Assembly: GCA_015680685.1 (NCBI GenBank) | Contig: MNCI01035712.1 | Coordinates: forward strand, 177,323-241,322 | Direction of reading: 5' to 3' | Origin: Gnetum montanum | Lineage: Eukaryota > Streptophyta > Gnetopsida > Gnetales > Gnetaceae | Length of the DNA stretch: 64,000 bases | Part shown: positions 59,202 to 64,000 of the stretch, piece by piece | How the letters are laid out: each line of letters begins with the position of its first letter | How positions within the stretch are numbered: the stretch's first letter is position 1 | Made by a program: the position numbers and the translations under genes | The notes under the pieces: model-generated | Told to the model about the DNA's origin: nothing | The model's database searches: none | Seen by the model: only the letters and a program-made list of their open reading frames with translations

Positions 59202-60109
59202 TGATGGGACGCAATATTGCATGAGCCGCGATATCGTGGTCCACCACCATATCTATAAATAAGAGGCGGCACTCCCCTTATTCCACATCCTAGGCGTAAA
59301 GTAGCGAAGCTCTGGCAGATTGATCACTCCAAAGATAGAATAATTTCCATGTGCCCACAGTAGGAGTCCCCAAGTGAATGGATCTTTATTCGAGCAGCTT
59401 TGAACCTGAACGCAAGTTGTGTACGGCAATAAAGACGAGCTTTGTGGATAAACCTTGCAATGTATGGATAGGATTTATTACATGTTATTTATTACTTGTC
59501 ATTTATTACATGTTGTTAGCGCGGCATGAGTACGACTTGATTACAAGCATTGACGAATGTATACGGCTAATCAAGGAATCAGCTACTCATTACGATTAGA
59601 TTCTCTCACCCTCAACTCCTAGATCGTGGGATAAGTACGACTTGGTTACAAGCATCCAAGGATGTGTATGACTGGCCAAGGAACGGATGCTTATCACACT
59701 TAGATTAGTTAAGTGCCTCAGTACGACTGCTTCGAGCACGCGCGTTACGTGTGGTGATCCCAGTAATGATTAGCATTTGGTAGCCACAGTTGCACAGTTC
59801 AAGGTGTGTATGGAAAGTGGGAACAGATGCTGACGCTAGGACTTAGTGCTGTAGTTAGAGTTAGTTTTAGTCTCTCTACCCTTCACCTCTTAGCATAGGA
59901 GAAAATCCATAAAAGACCAAAAAAATCATATATCTCAGACTTACTTAACCATACACCGTGACAACAACAAGTAAGTCTGGGAAGACAACGATTAATTAAC
60001 GCCAAGTGTTCCTTGCGGCGTTTAGGCATTTAGTCTGCGAAGTTTGACTAGATCGCGTGTGCTACGCTCGTTCCGTATGGTTGAGTGTAGGGATACCCGC
60101 CACTCATCA
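59202..60109 (+). repeat. Element C 3' LTR
   Basis: 908 bp. Relative to the 5' LTR it lacks 48 bp, all in the GATATC palindrome array before TATAAATA (59254-59261). Contains the same 105-bp internal duplication. Confidence 0.96.
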
Positions 60110-60277
60110 ACATGTTTATTAATTTAAAATATTTAAAGTTTTCCTTTGTATTTTTTATATTTAATAATTTTAGAAAAAAAATATTTTTAAATATATTAAA
60201 CTTTAAAAAATTTGAATCATAAAAACATTTTTTATAATTTATTAAATATTGCATAAATTTAAACCAATTAAGAATAT
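60110..60277. other. AT-rich spacer between element C and solo LTR K
   Basis: Very A/T-rich DNA with no gene. It presumably belongs to the same ancestral flank as 51865-53036. Confidence 0.5.
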
Positions 60278-61080
60278 TGATGAATCATGGTTTTTGGGGA
60301 CTACGTATACGCGGCTCCATATACTAGGCCCCATATACTCAGCCTGCTGCGTATACTAGGCCCCTTATACGCGGCCTCGTATACATAGCCTTGTTTATGC
60401 TAGCCTATAAATAAGCGCACACTCGCCGTGCTTAGGGATCTTTTTGAGTTAATTGTAGCTAGACTCAGTTTGTTTCTGTAGGAGTTAGATTATTTTCCCA
60501 AGTGCATGCCCACAGTGTGATGCTTGTAATTGTACGGAACCTTTATTTGAGTGTGACGTACTTGGACACGCACATGATCAGCAATAAAGATCGAGATTAC
60601 TTCATCATTGCAGCATTCACTTAGTTTTAATTATTTAATTGTTATGATTAATTATTATTATTATTTATTGTTTTCTTAGTTAATGTTTCTTTACCATCAT
60701 TTACTATTCTCATTGTTAACTGCGGAATGAGTACAACTTAATCATGAGGATTTAAGTGTGACTACTTGGTAACCTAGTAGCGTACGTGCGATCTATGCTT
60801 GGTAATCCCAGTAGTAGTCGTGCACGAGGTCCAAGATGTGTACGGATGATTAAGGAATGGATGCTCATCGCAGTTAGGTTAGTTTAGACTTCATTTCCTA
60901 TTAATCATTAGTTTAATCAATATTATTTTCTATTGTCTCTAGGAGTAGCACTAATTTAGGATCACATCATACGTCTCACTCTGGACTAAACCATACGTGA
61001 CAAAGCAAATACTTGAGTTCGATCGTGCGTGAACACTCGTATTCATATGGTTGAGTGTAGGGGTACCTCGCCACTCATCA
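60278..61080 (+). mobile_element. Solo LTR K with GTATAC-type promoter
   Basis: 803 bp, TGATGAATC to CCACTCATCA, target duplication AATAT/AATAC (one mismatch). TATAAATA at 60406-60413, AATAAAG near 60584. Upstream of the TATA box are five GTATAC or ATATAC units separated by GGCCCC-like spacers (60305-60392), in place of GATATC. Confidence 0.9.
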
Positions 61081-61199
61081 AATACCAATGATTTAAATAA
61101 TTTATAGGTTGTAAAATAATTAATTTCATAGATAATTTTGCATTATAATTTTATTTAAATTCATCTACTTTACTATACCACCCTCCATAACTGACCCAA

Positions 61200-62460
61200 G
61201 CCAAGCTTAGGTGGAAATTGTATTCTAGTGGAACATCAAAGTCAATGTGTAATACGCCTGATGGGAAAACGTACCCTGCTTTTAACGGCGAAAATTCCAG
61301 GAAGTTTCTTCTTTGTTGGTAAGCTGTAAAAGATAAATGGCACATGAACACAAAGCGCGTAACGAAAAAGGTATGCAGCCCGACGATGAAGAGACTGTGC
61401 GTATGAAAGTTTCACGATAGAATACAGAAGATGATGAATATTTCCATTCGAGTGGAATCTCTGATTTTTATTTCGTTTGACATTCATGCCCTTGGTAACT
61501 ACAAACGAACCTTCCGGATCTCTCGATTCTTGTTAATTTTATTTACTTTGATTTTTTCATCATTCCACTGCCGATTAGGCAGACCCTCTACTGTTTTATC
61601 ATTCCTTAACATGCTGGTAAAGCACAAGGAAGCCGATTGAGTCCTGATTCTTTATGAAAACCGGATGAGGGTGTTTTGTATTTCAATTTCCTTGATAATG
61701 GTGAAGCTGCCAAGAACCTTCAGAATTTCTTTATTTTTTGTTGCTTTGCAACGAGAAAAAGGGGTTAAAGGCTCATTGTTCAATTCGTCAGTGGATCAGG
61801 GAAAACGCGAGCCTTACCATGAGAAAAATAAACATTTTACTATTATATGAAATGATGGCCCCTATCATTTTGCAACTTAAGCATCGCCATTTCGTACCGT
61901 CAAAGGTAAAAGCTATTTCATTGTCAATATTGAAATTTATCCTTCTTTGTTACTTGGAGAAAGAAGAGGCAAACAAGAAATTCCTTCTCATTCATCAATA
62001 ATAAGGTTATAACTTCAATGATAATGTTTTGAATTTTAGTTATTCTTGTGCTTATGAAGAGACCAAGGAACCTTTTGAACTTTTTTTATTTTCATCATTA
62101 TGTAAATGAATTGGAATATTTAGTACCCTACATGGTAAATCCTCTATGGTCTTCATCATCCAACCTTTACCTTAACTTTATAGGTAGTAAAATGAAGAGG
62201 AACACAGTGGATTCGTCCTTTATTCATTAATGCTAAGATTAATGATAATATTGATGATTGTGGGGATTTGTTTATTTGTTATCAAAAAGAAAAAAGAAAA
62301 AAGATGAAATAGATACTTTCACACACCTTTATGCATTATTGCAATAGTTTTTAAAACATGGTTAAAAGAATTAGGAACAAAGAAATATTAAGTTACCTCT
62401 TACTTTTAATCTAACTAAAGGCTTTTCTTTTTAATTTTTTACCTTTAAACTAAGACAATG
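61200..62460. repeat. Copy 3 of the TNL 5' flank repeat
   Basis: Longest copy. TTCTTTGTTGGTAAGC (61310), AAGCGCGTAACGAAAAAGG (61353), TTTCAATTTCCTTGATAATGG (61682), AATGATGGCCCCTATCAT (61850), CACACCTTTATGCATTATTG (62322) and the end near 62450 parallel copies 1 or 2 in order. Short ORFs on both strands show no domain. Confidence 0.65.
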
Positions 62461-63294
62461 GTAGATTTTGTAAAGCATTGATTTGTCTAAAATATTTTGG
62501 TACTAGTGATAAGTGGCTCAAGTGGTTAGCTCATTTCTTGTTAAGCTATTCAAGTCACACTTAACACATAGTTATATTCCTCAAAAGTATTTAGAGAGAC
62601 ATCTAACTTCTATGGTTTCTTTATTGATGTTTGATTATTCTAATCATATTTATTATCTTGATTTTTTGTTTGTTTAGCTTCAAATTATTTTTTAATATCC
62701 TTAGCTTCAACATGCTTTTTCTTTTCCTCACCAGCTTTTTTCTTAAGTAGAAAAGAGTGGTGCTTTAATACAATATTTGTAGGTAATCCAAAGCATATAA
62801 CTAGATCAGTAGAAGCAAAGTCATCACATCATTAACTATGCAAATTGTTGAATATGAGAGGAAGATGGGGAATATAGAAAACTTATCGAATGAAATCATT
62901 ACTATTCCAAGAGCACTCTCACCTATCCTATAGTTTCCCAATCACAAGGTACCTCGTAAAGCACACAAATCCTTCACTATTTGAGAATTAACAAGCTAGT
63001 AACCATGTGTCATGCTATTTCATATAGGGATGAATCACCATCCACATAATTTTTCCATCACCCAAATCAAATCCTTAATGAGAAAAGTCTTGAAAAAAAA
63101 GCTAAGACTTTGAAACTATCGTGAAATTTTCATACTTGCATCACTACCAAAAAAAAAAATGTTAGGGAAAATAGAACAATTTAAAACATTGTCAGTTTTC
63201 TCTTATGGATCATGAATTGACCTATTAAGGCATCATTGGCAAAGGATCCTTGAATGAGAATCTAAGCATTGTTTAACTACACACAAACACATGA
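62461..63294. other. Intergenic AT-rich DNA, nothing recognised
   Basis: No ORF of note on either strand and no similarity to the LTR elements of the window. Confidence 0.6.
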
Positions 63295-64000
63295 TGATGA
63301 GTGGCAGAGTAGACCCTTTGTCCAACCATATAGATTACAAGTATTCATGCACAATTTGGTTGAATTTCATGGATTGAGACTAGTTTAAATGCCTTAGACA
63401 ATTAAACATTCGATAGTTAATCATTGTCTTCCTAGTCATACTTATGTAGGTCTTAAGTCATATGGTTATGTGTGATTGAGTCATATGATTAAAATATTAT
63501 CTATAAAAAATATTAATCTAAGTGTGAAGAAGTAAATTTAAAGTAGCCTAGGCATAAAGCATCTATTCTCAACTTCTTGTACACATCCTGAACATATATT
63601 AATGTTGTTAGGTTACTGAGTATTCACTACTAAGCATACCAAGTATAACTACTGGGATCATGAAATGTTAATATGTTTATGCTTGAAGTTGGTCATTGAT
63701 GAGTGGCGAGGTACCCCTATACTCCACCATACGAATATGAGCGTACACGTGCGNTATTAAAGTAAATTACAAAGAATGCAAATTAAATTAATATGTCAAG
63801 TGCTGCAATGAAGAAAATGAATCTTGATTTTATTGCCATCATGAAAATGTATTCAAGTACATATCCACTCAAATAAATTTCATTCAATCTACTTGGTTCA
63901 CATTGTAGACACTTGGTGACTTTTACTAACTTTTACAAAAATAAATTGTAATAGTCTAAGTAAATGAATGATCAAATGGTGTCATAATTACAATGGGTAT
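63295..64000 (-). repeat. LTR M (right end outside window)
   Basis: Starts TGATGAGTGG as displayed and follows the minus-strand LTR order of element E (GTGTTCATGC-like, lock phrases, CTGCAATGA...TTATTGCCATC near 63810-63830). It is interrupted by LTR L at 63697. Confidence 0.8.
63697..63754 (-). repeat. LTR L start, collapsed at an N
   Basis: TGATGAGTGGCGAGGTACCC begins a second LTR inside M. After 57 bp it stops at N (63754), and the sequence resumes as LTR M. A full LTR or a full element has probably been collapsed here. Confidence 0.7.

Larger units (their letters stand above)
53041..60109 (+). mobile_element. Element C: complete gag-pro LTR retrotransposon, best preserved
   Basis: 7069 bp. 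LTRs 53041-53996 (956 bp) and 59202-60109 (908 bp), perfect target duplication ACATG (53036-53040, 60110-60114). Layout as in B and D: primer binding site, gag, protease, spacer with T-rich and (GT)n repeats, 59-bp candidate intron, short open second ORF, polypurine tract. No reverse transcriptase or integrase. Confidence 0.96.

Overview
This is plant nuclear DNA, most likely from a conifer or another gymnosperm. It is AT-rich and dominated by nested LTR retrotransposons that surround one intron-containing TIR-NBS-LRR (TNL) immune receptor gene. The conifer assignment is an inference from the TNL type and the retroelement-rich setting. The N bases at 27527, 27574 and 63754 mark assembly joins.

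Layout. (1) 1-13115: a plus-strand LTR element (J) whose visible pieces are 598-1012 and 8368-13115. It is interrupted by a complete minus-strand element A (1013-8362, target duplication CTTAT) and preceded by the R/U5 part of another LTR (H, 1-597). (2) 13116-18085: a decayed LINE reverse transcriptase fragment, unassigned AT-rich DNA and a minisatellite-like repeat. (3) 18169-24227, minus strand: a seven-exon TNL gene. All exon junctions keep phase and predict about 1558 residues. (4) 25184-51852, minus strand: an old element E split by two complete plus-strand elements, D (26490-33655, duplication CAAGC) and B (41172-48323, duplication CCTTA). Two solo LTRs, F (49276-50308) and G (50552-51319), also sit inside its 5' LTR. 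(5) 53041-60109: complete plus-strand element C (duplication ACATG). (6) 60278-61080: solo LTR K. (7) 63295-64000: a partial LTR (M) interrupted by another LTR that the assembly has collapsed into an N. The DNA flanking the TNL upstream side (24340-25135) has two diverged direct copies at 51865-53036 and 61200-62460.

All LTR elements here belong to one superfamily. Their LTRs begin TGATG and end CATCA, their primer binding sites match tRNA-Asp, and they carry gag (some also an aspartic protease), but no reverse transcriptase, RNase H or integrase is visible. They look like non-autonomous Athila-like (Ty3/gypsy) derivatives. Two architectures occur. E, J and A carry a long decayed second ORF in the env-like position. 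B, C and D keep only a short ORF there. In five of the six elements (B, C, D, E, J) that ORF starts immediately after a conserved candidate intron of about 60 bp with a CTAAT-type branch point.

The LTR promoters carry tandem nested palindromes (GCGATATCGC units around GTAY) just upstream of a TATAAATA box. The palindromic motif differs between subfamilies (GATATC, GTATAC, CATTG-TAT-CAATG). In E, and more weakly in J, a similar promoter-like block recurs inside the element, upstream of the second ORF. The family-wide promoter palindromes, the conserved mini-intron, the internal promoter-like block and the repeated polypurine-tract-like motifs are the best candidates for undescribed biology in this window.
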